This document shows positions 28,769-37,805 of a stretch of 64,000 bases of DNA, in pieces (position 1 is the stretch's first letter; every line of letters begins with the position of its first letter). Origin of the DNA: Rhodococcus sp. PAMC28707 (GTDB taxonomy: Bacteria > Actinomycetota > Actinomycetes > Mycobacteriales > Mycobacteriaceae); contig NZ_CP039253.1 in assembly GCF_004795915.1 (NCBI RefSeq), positions 1,550,001 to 1,614,000 on the forward strand, read 5' to 3'. The notes beneath the pieces are model-generated. The model was not told the DNA's origin, ran no database searches, and worked only from the letters and a program-made list of their open reading frames with translations. Both the position numbers and the translations under genes were made by a program.

Positions 28769-30949
28769 ATGGATCCCGAAGTGCAGCACGAACCAAGCGA
28801 GATCACCTACGACGAGAAGTTCTATCCAGCCAGACCTCGACCGCTCCGCCCCTCCGTCCGTCGGGCCAACCGGATCGGCAACTCCTCCCAGGACAGCGAT
28901 CCGACCGCCGCCAATGGTGAATACGTCGAATGGCTCACCGAGCAGTCGATGCTGAGGGATGCCAAACTCATCGCCGAACAGCTCTCCGGCAAGGGCAGCA
29001 TGTGGCAGAACCCCTATGCCGACCCCAACCCACGGGGAGCAGTCGAGCGCGCCCCGGTCTGGTTCACCGCCTACCCGATCTCGGTGATCAACGCCCCGCA
29101 GACCAGCTTTCTGCACACCCTGGGCAGCGAAGAACTCTGGCAGGCCTTCTCCGATATCGGCATCACCGCCGTCCACACCGGACCGGTCAAGGTCGCCGGC
29201 GGTATCCACGGTTGGAAGCCGACGCCTTCGGTAGACGGTCACTTCGATCGCATCGGGATGCAGATCGATCCCGCGTTCGGCTCGGAGGAAGAGTTTCGAC
29301 GCCTGTGCGTCGTCGCCGCCGCATACGAGGGCATCGTCATCGACGACATCGTCCCGGGGCACACCGGCAAGGGAGCGGATTTCCGCCTCGCCGAAATGGC
29401 GGTCGCCGACTACCCGGGGATCTACCACATGGTGGAGATCGAGCCGGAGGACTGGCATCTACTACCGCGCGTCCGTGCCGGTGCCGACTCGCAGAACATC
29501 GACGCCGAAGCCGAAGCCAATCTCGCGCGCGCCGGCTACATCATCGGTCAGCTACAACGCGTCATCTTCTACGAGCTCGGAGTAAAGGAAACCAACTGGA
29601 GCGCAACAGCTCCCGTCGTCGGCATCGACGGCATCGAGCGTCGCTGGGTGTACCTGCACTACTTCAAGGCCGGGCAGCCGTCGATCAACTGGCTCGACCC
29701 GTCGTTCGCCGGGATGCGCCTGGTGATCGGCGACGCATGCCACTCCATTGCCGACCTCGGCGCCGGCGCGCTGCGATTGGACGCCAACGGCTTCCTCGGC
29801 GTCGAGCGTCGCGCGGAAGGCCCCGGCTGGTCCGAGGGGCACCCTCTGTCGGAGGCCGCGAATCATCTGATCGCCAGTGTGGTGCGCAAGATGGGCGGAT
29901 TCACCTTCCAAGAGTTGAATTTGACGATCGACGACATCAAGGCCATGAGCGAGAACGGCGCCGACCTGTCGTACGACTTCATCAACCGACCCGCCTACCA
30001 TCACGCGCTCGTCATGGGGAATACCGAATTCCTCAGGCTCACCATGACGCTGTGCCGTGACCACGGCGTCGACCCGGCCTCGCTGGTGCACGCACTGCAG
30101 AACCACGATGAACTGACCTTCGAGCTCATCCACTTCGCAACGCTGCACGCAGAGGACGAGTTCAGCTACTGCGGCGACGTCGTGAAGGGTTCGGATCTGG
30201 GCAATCTGATTCGGTCCGATCTCACCGATCGACTCACCGGACGTTGGGCGCCGTACAACCGAACCTTCACCACCAACGGAATCGCTTGCACCACAGCCAG
30301 TGTCATCACCGCTTCACTCGGAATCCGCGATCTCGATCGGATGGACGAGTCCGATATCGACACCGTCAAAACCGTTCATCTGATGCTCGCGATGTTCAAC
30401 GCCCTGCAGCCGGGCGTGTTCGCGTTGTCGGGTTGGGATCTACTCGGTGTGCTTCCTATCGACGCCGAGGACGTCGCGGATTTGATTCGCGAAGGCGACA
30501 CCCGCTGGATCAACCGTGGCGCGCACGATCTGATGGACAGCTTCCCCGACGCGGTCCGCTCGGAATCGGGCATACCTCGTGGCCGCAGCCTCTATGGTGC
30601 TTTGCCTGCACAGCTGAAGGATCCAAACTCGTTTGCCAGCCAGCTCGGTCGAATCATCGAGATTCGCAACAGATTCGGCATTGCGACCGCGCAACAACTC
30701 GATGTACCGACCGTCTCGCACAAGGGACTGTTGGTGATGGTGCACGAACTGAGTCAGGGCACCATTCAGGCAACGGTCATCAACTTCTCCTCGGACGAGG
30801 TAGCGGCCACCATCCAGTCCAAGTTCCTGACTCCCGGCGCGGGCGTTTTCGACATGTTCGACGACTCGGAGCTCGGCCTGGTCGACGAGCTCAACAGCTT
30901 CCCGATGACCCTCGCCCCGTACCAGGGGGTGCCGGTCATCCTGCGCTGA
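28769..30949 (+). CDS. GH13 enzyme, trehalose synthase (TreS)-like
   Basis: 726 residues of alpha-amylase superfamily type. The three catalytic acids can be placed: nucleophile Asp338 in [11 protein letters not shown], acid/base Glu382 in [11 protein letters not shown], and Asp447 in NHDELTFEL, the last being the text typical of TreS. The N-terminal half carries an unusually long insertion before the nucleophile. TreS interconverts maltose and trehalose. The protein is longer and more divergent than classical TreS (about 600 residues), so the exact donor and acceptor are unproven. It is not in an operon with other GlgE-pathway genes; its 3' end meets the iniC-like gene. Confidence 0.75.
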   Translation: MDPEVQHEPSEITYDEKFYPARPRPLRPSVRRANRIGNSSQDSDPTAANGEYVEWLTEQSMLRDAKLIAEQLSGKGSMWQNPYADPNPRGAVERAPVWFTAYPISVINAPQTSFLHTLGSEELWQAFSDIGITAVHTGPVKVAGGIHGWKPTPSVDGHFDRIGMQIDPAFGSEEEFRRLCVVAAAYEGIVIDDIVPGHTGKGADFRLAEMAVADYPGIYHMVEIEPEDWHLLPRVRAGADSQNIDAEAEANLARAGYIIGQLQRVIFYELGVKETNWSATAPVVGIDGIERRWVYLHYFKAGQPSINWLDPSFAGMRLVIGDACHSIADLGAGALRLDANGFLGVERRAEGPGWSEGHPLSEAANHLIASVVRKMGGFTFQELNLTIDDIKAMSENGADLSYDFINRPAYHHALVMGNTEFLRLTMTLCRDHGVDPASLVHALQNHDELTFELIHFATLHAEDEFSYCGDVVKGSDLGNLIRSDLTDRLTGRWAPYNRTFTTNGIACTTASVITASLGIRDLDRMDESDIDTVKTVHLMLAMFNALQPGVFALSGWDLLGVLPIDAEDVADLIREGDTRWINRGAHDLMDSFPDAVRSESGIPRGRSLYGALPAQLKDPNSFASQLGRIIEIRNRFGIATAQQLDVPTVSHKGLLVMVHELSQGTIQATVINFSSDEVAATIQSKFLTPGAGVFDMFDDSELGLVDELNSFPMTLAPYQGVPVILR

Positions 30950-30957
30950 CGCGCGGA

Positions 30958-32415
30958 TCAATGCGTCACGGCGACAACACCTTCTGCGCTGCGCGCCGCA
31001 ATGGCGCAGGCGCGCGAGGTGAACTGATCGAGCAGTGGATGCTCGGAAAGTCTGCGCCACTTCGAGATCGCGTCGAGCGCCCTGTCGCGGCGCTCGGCCG
31101 GTCCGGAGTCCGGATCCAAGCCGAGCCGGACGGCGGTGTCGATGCCATATCCGCCGATGATCCGCTGCAGTTCCGCGAGGTCACCGTCGGGCAGTTTCGG
31201 GACGGTGGATCGTAGCCGTCCGAGCAGCCGTAGTTCTTGAAAGCCATGCACGTCGGCCAGCATCCGGCCCGCTTCGGCTCGAAAGACTGCGGACTGCGCA
31301 ATCGGCCGAGATTCGAGAATGCGCTGCAGCGCAACGAGTGCCGAATGTAGTTTCAGCTGGTCCGCACGTTGACCGAACTGCACGTCGATCACCGAGCGCA
31401 GTTCGCTCAACCCGCTCCGTTCGGTCAATTCCGCTGCCAATGTCGGCGAATCACGGACGCCGAGTTTGATCAGAGTGATCGCCATCCTGATTCCGAACAT
31501 GCCGAAGCGATCGACGATCGACGCGCGCAGATCCGCATCGACCGGAAGCAGTCCGGGCCGCGAGAACCGGTCGGCCGACAGCATCGCCAACGCCAGATCT
31601 TTCTCGGGCACACCTGCCAGGGTTTCGAAGGCCGCGAACTCCGACTGCCGCAATGTTCCAGCGGCCAGCGCGAGCAACCCCGCAACCGGCACGACGGCCT
31701 GGCACAGTCCTGTCGATTCCAACTCCGCAGCGAACCGAGCCGCAACCTCGTGTGCGGACATCATCGCGTCCATCCGGCCTGCCCCGACCTCGTCCGCACG
31801 TGAGAGAACTCCGATCACACCGAGCGGTCCCGACTCACCGCCGACATGAGCACCGATCTGACTGAGGAAGCTCACGTCGGTAGCGTTGAGCGTCCGCATC
31901 AGATACACGACGGCGTCGGCCCCGGAAGACGAGTTCTCCGGCGCCAGCATCGACAACGTGCGAGCCGACACGTCTCGGGAGAGCGAGGAGGTGCCGGGCG
32001 TATCGATGATGGTGCTGTGTGTCAGGGCGCGCGCGGGCCACTCGACTTCGAGACGGTCGACATCGGACGCCGTCAGATCGCCGAGGTCGAACGCCAAGCG
32101 TCCGTCGCGGCGCTGCACCGGCACGTGTGTGGACTTGTCTCCGTCGTACCAGGCTGTGACGTTCGGACTGGCACCGTTGCGATACCAGGTGACGACCTTG
32201 GTGCATTCGGTGGCGTCGGTCGGCGCTATATCTTGCCCGACAAGAGAATTGAGCAGTGTCGACTTACCGGCCTTGAGCGACCCGGCGAGCGCGACGCGCA
32301 GCGGCTGGCCCAGCCGATCCAGTACCTCGGTCAGTGCGGCAGCGGCGTAGGTGTCGATCGAATATGCAGCGCGTGCGGCGGAGATCAGCTCACGGGCATC
32401 GGCGAGCGGTGTCAC
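30958..32415 (-). CDS. iniC: Dynamin-like GTPase IniC
   Basis: 485 residues. The G domain is N-terminal: G1 GSLKAGKS at residues 45-52, switch Thr in DIAPTDATECT, G3 DTPGTSS and a G4-like SRAD. Helical bundles follow, without the membrane-insertion paddle seen in IniA. The start overlaps the iniA stop (ATGA). It matches IniC (Rv0343), the third gene of the isoniazid-inducible iniBAC operon. IniA/IniC are bacterial dynamin-like proteins that bind and remodel membrane, active in the envelope-stress response. Confidence 0.87.
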   Translation of the reverse strand: MTPLADARELISAARAAYSIDTYAAAALTEVLDRLGQPLRVALAGSLKAGKSTLLNSLVGQDIAPTDATECTKVVTWYRNGASPNVTAWYDGDKSTHVPVQRRDGRLAFDLGDLTASDVDRLEVEWPARALTHSTIIDTPGTSSLSRDVSARTLSMLAPENSSSGADAVVYLMRTLNATDVSFLSQIGAHVGGESGPLGVIGVLSRADEVGAGRMDAMMSAHEVAARFAAELESTGLCQAVVPVAGLLALAAGTLRQSEFAAFETLAGVPEKDLALAMLSADRFSRPGLLPVDADLRASIVDRFGMFGIRMAITLIKLGVRDSPTLAAELTERSGLSELRSVIDVQFGQRADQLKLHSALVALQRILESRPIAQSAVFRAEAGRMLADVHGFQELRLLGRLRSTVPKLPDGDLAELQRIIGGYGIDTAVRLGLDPDSGPAERRDRALDAISKWRRLSEHPLLDQFTSRACAIAARSAEGVVAVTH

Positions 32416-34223
32416 TGCGCTCGGCCGTTCGGCACTAGAGCGCAGGCACGCTCGTTCAGCTCCGCGACGACCTTCATCTCCCGATCCAAATGCTCTATCC
32501 TCGTTGATCTTTCGGCCGTTTCGACGGTTTCTGCGTCCTGGGCTGCGCGCAGTGAATCGTTGAGCGATCGCAGCGTCTGCTCGGCAATGGAGGTGAAGTG
32601 ATCGCGCAGCACCCGCTGAATCAGGCGTAGCCGATCCTTCGATTCCTTACCGACCTGAAAGCTGACGTCATCGGTGAAGCGGCGAATCGCGATCTTGGCT
32701 TCCGAACGACGAGCCCTGACCTGATTTTCTTTGTCCTCCTTGTACGCCTTGGTGCCCAGCAGCACGCCCGCACCGATGGAAATCGGATTGAGCAAACTGA
32801 GCCCGACGAAGGTGGTGATGAGCCCGAACATCAGCACCCCTCCATACGATCCACGCATTCCGACGAGGACTTTCTGGGTGATCCCGGTCTTCCCCGTCTC
32901 CAGATCGGCAAGCGAGGCAACGGGTTCGAGGATGTCGTCGAGATCGCCCAGATCGAGATCGGGCAGCGCGACGGAGCCGGCGGCCGCGAAGTGCTCCGCG
33001 ACGAGCTCGGACAACCACAGCGCACGGTCGTGTGCCCACACGAAGTTGTCACCCACCGATGCGGCGATCTGCTCTTCGAGCCAGTCACCGAGCTCGAGCC
33101 AGTCCGAACTCGGATCCCCACCGTCCACGGTCTCCTCTGCCTCGCGTGTCACTCGACGCAGTCGATCACGAAGGTCGTGGTCGATATCCGCGGCGAGGTC
33201 GGCAATACCGTCGGACAGGGTGTGCTGCCACTGCGAGGTCTTCTTGTGCAGCTCCTCGGCCGCCACTTTCGCCCGTTGCAGTCCGGCAACAGCTGCCTCG
33301 GCTCGCTGCGGATCGCGTAGTGCCGCAAGCTCACTCGACATTGCCAGCGTGAGATGCTCGGTGACCGACCTGATATCGAGCGAGACGGCAGCTCGCGTCG
33401 TCGCATCGGCGCGCGAGAGGACGCTCTCGCGGAGGAACGTGTAGAGCTCGGGAAATCCCGACTCACTGTTCAACTCCTCGTCACTGAGCCGAAGTGCGTG
33501 TGATCGCAGCAAGGAAGACAGTGCGATGATCGGCACATCGAGGCCTTCACGAGCCAGGTGAGCGAGGTTGGCGTCGACGATCTGCCGCCAGTGCGGATAG
33601 AGATCGGTCTTGGTGACCAACAATGCAACCGAAGGGCAGAGGCCGAGAACCTGTCGGAGAAAAGACACTTCGGGCTCGGTGAGCTCGCGACTGGCATCGG
33701 AGACGACCAGTACCGCGTCTGCGGACGGAATCAATCCAAGTGTGCCTGCGGCATGCGGGTTTCCATGGCCACCCACACCGGGAGTGTCTACGAGCACGAG
33801 CCCGTCGGCCAGTAGCGGACTCGGTACATTGATCTCGAGCCGAAGGACCTCGCGCGATTGCGCCCGAGGATCAGCAGGGGTGATGGTCTGTAGTTCTTCG
33901 AGCGGTACTTCGACCCGAACGGCCTCGTTGCCTGGATCGGCAAGCACCAGTTCTGCATACGGACGTTCCGAGTTCTGCACAACGGTGGGGATGGCGGTCG
34001 TCTCGTCGTCACCGACCGAACACACGTCGAGATTGAGCAACGAGTTGACGAACTGGCTTTTTCCCTGTTTCAGAGGCCCGACGACGACGATGCGCCTTCT
34101 GGGATCGAGCACTCGCTCCTTCGCGAGTTCCACTCTCGACACGAGATCGGACCGACCGACACTCTGCGCCACTTCCGCAGTGCGATCGAGCAAATCGGCC
34201 AGCTGCTTCGATTGCCCGTCCAT
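32412..34223 (-). CDS. iniA: Dynamin-like GTPase IniA
   Basis: 603 residues: G1 GPLKQGKS at residues 49-56, switch-I Thr in DETTAIPT, G3 DTPGVGG and G4 TKTD. Long helical bundles follow, with a hydrophobic paddle at about residues 458-493 (GVLMFGLITTFVGLSLLNPISIGAG) for membrane insertion. M. tuberculosis IniA has fission activity on membranes and confers tolerance to cell-wall drugs. It lies 70 nt downstream of the iniB-like gene and overlaps iniC. Confidence 0.88.
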   Translation of the reverse strand: MDGQSKQLADLLDRTAEVAQSVGRSDLVSRVELAKERVLDPRRRIVVVGPLKQGKSQFVNSLLNLDVCSVGDDETTAIPTVVQNSERPYAELVLADPGNEAVRVEVPLEELQTITPADPRAQSREVLRLEINVPSPLLADGLVLVDTPGVGGHGNPHAAGTLGLIPSADAVLVVSDASRELTEPEVSFLRQVLGLCPSVALLVTKTDLYPHWRQIVDANLAHLAREGLDVPIIALSSLLRSHALRLSDEELNSESGFPELYTFLRESVLSRADATTRAAVSLDIRSVTEHLTLAMSSELAALRDPQRAEAAVAGLQRAKVAAEELHKKTSQWQHTLSDGIADLAADIDHDLRDRLRRVTREAEETVDGGDPSSDWLELGDWLEEQIAASVGDNFVWAHDRALWLSELVAEHFAAAGSVALPDLDLGDLDDILEPVASLADLETGKTGITQKVLVGMRGSYGGVLMFGLITTFVGLSLLNPISIGAGVLLGTKAYKEDKENQVRARRSEAKIAIRRFTDDVSFQVGKESKDRLRLIQRVLRDHFTSIAEQTLRSLNDSLRAAQDAETVETAERSTRIEHLDREMKVVAELNERACALVPNGRAQ

Positions 34224-34292
34224 AGCCTTCTTTCCGATACACGTTCCTTCTCGAGCATTCGGGTGAACTCTAACGACAGAGCAACCGCATCG

Positions 34293-35774
34293 TTACGGGT
34301 CGAGCAGATCGGTGTGGTGATCACCGGTCGACAGGTCGGCGACCGACTGTGCCGAGCTGTCGAAGTCACCGTGCAGACCGGTGTCCGAGTGCAGACCCGC
34401 GTCGGACTGTGCTTGTCCGAAGATGCTCGAATCTATGCCGGACCAGGCGCTCGAATCGAAGGCCGAGGTCGAATCGAACGATCCGGATGCGCCGCCCGTG
34501 ATGCCGCCGGTGACTGCACCGACCATGTCGGCTCCACCGGCAGCGGCGCCGGATAGATCGGCGGACAGATCGGTAGCCGAGCCGAGCCCACCACCGACTG
34601 CGCCTGCTACCCCTGCGCCCGTGGAGACAGCCGCGTCGGCACCAGCGGATGCGCCGGCGTCGATGGTTCCGGCTACGCCGCCGCCGATGTCCACTGCACC
34701 CGCTGCTGCGCCGTCGAGCGCGCCGGTGAGCGAGCCACCCAGCTCGCCGCCCAGGTTGCCGAGACCTCCGGCAAGGCCGCCGCCCAGCCCGGCAAGCCCG
34801 GACAATCCGCCGGTGACCCCCGAGCCTGCTTCGCCGACGGCGTCGATGCCGCCGTCGATTCCACCGGCAATGCCTGCGCTTGTAAGACCACTGAGGTCGA
34901 GATCACCGGATCCTGCGACGCCGCCCGCGGCGCCGAGAGCCGATCCGAGTGCGCCGTCGAGAGTTGCTCCGAGTTCGGTACCGGCACCGAGGATTGCGCC
35001 GAGGTCGAGTGCACCGCTTGTGCCGAGAACTCCGTCGAAAGCTGCTCCGAGACCTGCTCCGGCTTCGCCACCTACACCGAATGCGCCACCGAGGACACCT
35101 TCGAGCGTGGTCGAAACTCCGGCCTGTCCGGAAGCGTCGATTGCGGTGTTCAATGCAGCGGTCAGGCTGCCGACGACGCTGATGTCCAGATCGAGGGCAG
35201 TACCGAGGGCGCCGCCGACGAGGACACCGATGTCGGCATTCGCGATTCCGGCGAGGTCGAGGTCTGCCAATGCGCCGGCGTCCAGTACGGCACCGAGCGC
35301 TGCGCCGAGGTCGGCCCCGATGTGTCCGCCTGCGGCGAGAGCTGCACTGAGCGAGGCACCGATTTGGACCGCGATGTCACCGGCCAGATCGACCTCGCCG
35401 CCCACGCTGCCATCTACACCACCACCGATGCCGCCACCGATGAGTCCGCCACCTGCAAGTCCTCCGCCTGCGACGGCACCGGCTGTCAGTCCAAGGCCGG
35501 TCGATAGTCCACCGCCGATTGCACCGCCACCGGCCAGGCCGCCTTCGATGCTTCCCGTTGCGCCCGCACCGAGGATGGCCGAGAGCTGCGAGCTTGCTCC
35601 TGCGAACAGCCCTGACTCGGCTACCAGGGGGGCAACCGCGACGATGTCGGCATGGCACACATCCCCCAACCCTGCCGCGGCCAGCGCGATATCCGGGTTG
35701 GCGCAGTATGCGGCAGCTGCCTTGTCGTCGCGGAGCAGGCTGAGGATGAAGTCGAGTACTGCGTTGGTGGCCAT
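34293..35774 (-). CDS. iniB: IniB-like Gly/Ala-rich protein
   Basis: 493 residues. The N-terminal 60-70 residues form the IniB N-domain (MATNAVLDFILSLLRDDKAAAAYCANPDIALAAAGL). The rest is a low-complexity Gly/Ala/Ser/Asp sequence with many GAxLGAALDG-type units; the C-terminus is richer in Asp, His and Ser (GLHSDTGLHGDFDSSAQS). ATG 35774 is preferred because GGAG lies 9 nt upstream, although in-frame starts farther up exist. No signal peptide or membrane helix is evident. It is first in iniB-iniA-iniC. In mycobacteria iniB is the first and strongly drug-induced gene; its role is unknown. Confidence 0.85.
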   Translation of the reverse strand: MATNAVLDFILSLLRDDKAAAAYCANPDIALAAAGLGDVCHADIVAVAPLVAESGLFAGASSQLSAILGAGATGSIEGGLAGGGAIGGGLSTGLGLTAGAVAGGGLAGGGLIGGGIGGGVDGSVGGEVDLAGDIAVQIGASLSAALAAGGHIGADLGAALGAVLDAGALADLDLAGIANADIGVLVGGALGTALDLDISVVGSLTAALNTAIDASGQAGVSTTLEGVLGGAFGVGGEAGAGLGAAFDGVLGTSGALDLGAILGAGTELGATLDGALGSALGAAGGVAGSGDLDLSGLTSAGIAGGIDGGIDAVGEAGSGVTGGLSGLAGLGGGLAGGLGNLGGELGGSLTGALDGAAAGAVDIGGGVAGTIDAGASAGADAAVSTGAGVAGAVGGGLGSATDLSADLSGAAAGGADMVGAVTGGITGGASGSFDSTSAFDSSAWSGIDSSIFGQAQSDAGLHSDTGLHGDFDSSAQSVADLSTGDHHTDLLDP

Positions 35775-35856
35775 GTGAAGTGGCTCCATTCTTTTGCTCG
35801 GTCTTTCGTGGTTGATCACAAAGCTATGTGCCGCCGGTTCCCGGCAGAACGGGGCC

Positions 35857-35928
35857 GATCCCCCTAGTCGAACCAGCGGGCCTAGGGGTGAGCCGTTAGG
35901 GGATTCGGAGCTGTTGGGGGATTTCCCC
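35857..35928. promoter_or_regulatory. G-tract array between iniB and the divergent Hsp70-like gene
   Basis: In 72 nt there are one inverted ATCCCCCTA-type and three forward copies of a G4-5 motif: CTAGGGGT (35882-35889), TTAGGGGAT (35896-35904) and TTGGGGGAT (35914-35922). The last overlaps GGGGATTTCCCC. LuxR-type regulators of mycolata such as RamA read G/C tracts of this kind, and a LuxR gene lies two genes away. This is a candidate operator region for both divergent transcripts. Confidence 0.55.
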
Positions 35929-36030
35929 TTCGATACCGCTTCACCTGCTGTGAGACGTAACGAAAGGTGCGATGCTTCCGACACAAGATCGAATAGGACG
36001 TGCGGATCGAACAAGAAGCCGGAGATGAAG

Positions 36031-37797
36031 ATGAGCGCAGGGCTCGGCATACGGATTGGAACAGCTGCCTCGGTGGCTGCCCTCGATACTTCCGAAGATC
36101 CCCACGCGCCCCGCGACTTCGCCACCGATGAAGCAATGCTCACCGTCACTCGCCGGTCCGCTCTGGACCTTCGCCCCGGTGCCGCTCCCAGCCTCGCCGG
36201 GCGCCAGAATCGCCAGAGCCGCCATCTGATCAGCGGATTCGCCGACCGCGTCGGAGACCCCGTTCCCGTCATCGACGAGGACGGACGGTCGCATCAGGCC
36301 GAGGACCTCTTCGCCACTGCCACGCGGGCCCTCGTTGCCGAAGCGTGTGCGGGCACTCCCTGCGATCCCACCGTCGTGGTCACTCATCCCGACCGGTGGT
36401 CGACCTATACGACCGACGTTCTCCGCGGCGCTTTGGAACGTGCAGGCGTTCCCGATGCGACGCTCGTCCCCGACTCGGCCGCGGCCATGCGCTGGCTCGA
36501 GGGTTCACGCGGCGCTGCGAGCGACGGCCTCGTCGTCATCTACGACCTCGGCGCCTCCTCCCTCGATATCACCCTGATGCGCACCGGCGCCGAATCCGGA
36601 ACCATCGGAGCCGGAGCCAACTCCACCGACTTCGGCGGAGCACAGTTCGACCACCTGATCACCGAGCACGTCCTCGACACCGCGGCCAGTAGCGCATCGT
36701 TCGAATTCGACCCGTTCGATCCCGATACCGTCGGCGCCCTCGTCGAACTTCGTGCCCGCTGCAGTGAGGCGAAGGAAGAGCTTTCTTCGGAGACTGCAAC
36801 GACGCTGACCATCGACCTTCCTTCTGTGCACACCGAGACACGGCTCGTCCGTGGCGAACTCGAAGACTTGATCCGCCGCCCGGTCCTCGATTCCATCGAG
36901 CTGATTCGCGACGTGCTGCACACCTCCGGCCTCGACGTCTCCGATGTGACTCAGGTCCTCCTCATCGGGGGTAGCTCCAGCATTCCCCTTGTCGCCGAAC
37001 TTGTTTCCTCACACCTGCGTGTTCCGGTGGTCACCAGTCCGCATCCGGACCGCATCCCCGCCATCGGCGCAGCATTGCTTGCCAACGAGATGGCCCGCGC
37101 GGCTGTCCTCGACGCTCCGGTTGCCGCTGCCGTCGCGCTCACCCGGCCCGCGCCGCGCCCAGCGTTCGCATCGCCGGCTGCCACGTCCGCGACCGAATCG
37201 ACCGGAGCATCCGGCCGCAGGAAGGTCGGTATCGTCTTCGCTGGCGTTGCCGCGCTCGTGGTCATCGCCGGTGGCGGATTGTCCGTAGGAACCGCGTTGA
37301 CCACCGAGGATGCGCCGGTCGATTCGGTGTCGGAGAACAGCACCGGAGCCAGTACGTCGGCGGTAACTGCCGCCACCGTTGCCGAGATGGGCACGGCCGC
37401 AAACGGTCTACCTGCTCCGACCGTGGCTGCCGACGGATCGCTGATCCCGGCACCGGGAACGGCTATCGCCGCTGACGGCTCGGTCGTCTCCGTTCCAGGA
37501 TCCGCCGTTCCGGCTGCCGCAGTCGGAGCACCCGGTGCCCCTGCCCCGGTGCCGGGCGTCTTTGCGCCGAATGTGCCCGCACCGAATGTGCCCGCACCGA
37601 ATCCGCAGCTCCCGGGATACACACCACCGGCCTACACACCACCGGCTTACACCGGTCCTGGTTTGTCCGACGCCGGAGATGCCGCAGGGAACGTGCTTCA
37701 AGGCGTCGGCCAGGGCGTCGGGGGTGTTGTTCAGGGCACGGGCGATGCGGTCGGTGGCATCGTCGGACTCGTTCCCCCGTTGCTCGGCAACAAGTAG
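36031..37797 (+). CDS. Membrane-anchored Hsp70-like protein, full ATPase domain
   Basis: 588 residues. Residues 1-350 have the Hsp70 ATPase fold: N-terminal GIRIGTAASVA (the DnaK Asp of DLGTT is Arg here), phosphate-2 DLGASS at 172-177 and adenosine motif LIGGSSSIP near 311-319. There is no substrate-binding domain. Instead a linker leads to one membrane helix (about 398-420, VGIVFAGVAALVVIAGGGL), then an exported Ala/Pro/Gly-rich tail with repeats (NVPAPNVPAPN, YTPPAYTPPAYT) ending VPPLLGNK. ATG 36031 follows GGAG by 6 nt. It is divergent from iniB and 8 nt before the LuxR gene. The function is unknown. Weak ATP binding is possible. Confidence 0.82.
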   Translation: MSAGLGIRIGTAASVAALDTSEDPHAPRDFATDEAMLTVTRRSALDLRPGAAPSLAGRQNRQSRHLISGFADRVGDPVPVIDEDGRSHQAEDLFATATRALVAEACAGTPCDPTVVVTHPDRWSTYTTDVLRGALERAGVPDATLVPDSAAAMRWLEGSRGAASDGLVVIYDLGASSLDITLMRTGAESGTIGAGANSTDFGGAQFDHLITEHVLDTAASSASFEFDPFDPDTVGALVELRARCSEAKEELSSETATTLTIDLPSVHTETRLVRGELEDLIRRPVLDSIELIRDVLHTSGLDVSDVTQVLLIGGSSSIPLVAELVSSHLRVPVVTSPHPDRIPAIGAALLANEMARAAVLDAPVAAAVALTRPAPRPAFASPAATSATESTGASGRRKVGIVFAGVAALVVIAGGGLSVGTALTTEDAPVDSVSENSTGASTSAVTAATVAEMGTAANGLPAPTVAADGSLIPAPGTAIAADGSVVSVPGSAVPAAAVGAPGAPAPVPGVFAPNVPAPNVPAPNPQLPGYTPPAYTPPAYTGPGLSDAGDAAGNVLQGVGQGVGGVVQGTGDAVGGIVGLVPPLLGNK

Positions 37798-37805
37798 CAG
37801 CTTTC

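Noticed and set aside
34381..35778. 465-codon plus-strand open frame rich in Pro and Ala
   Set aside because: It is the antisense of the Gly/Ala-rich iniB gene. Low-complexity GC-rich coding opens the complementary frame. No RBS, no family resemblance.
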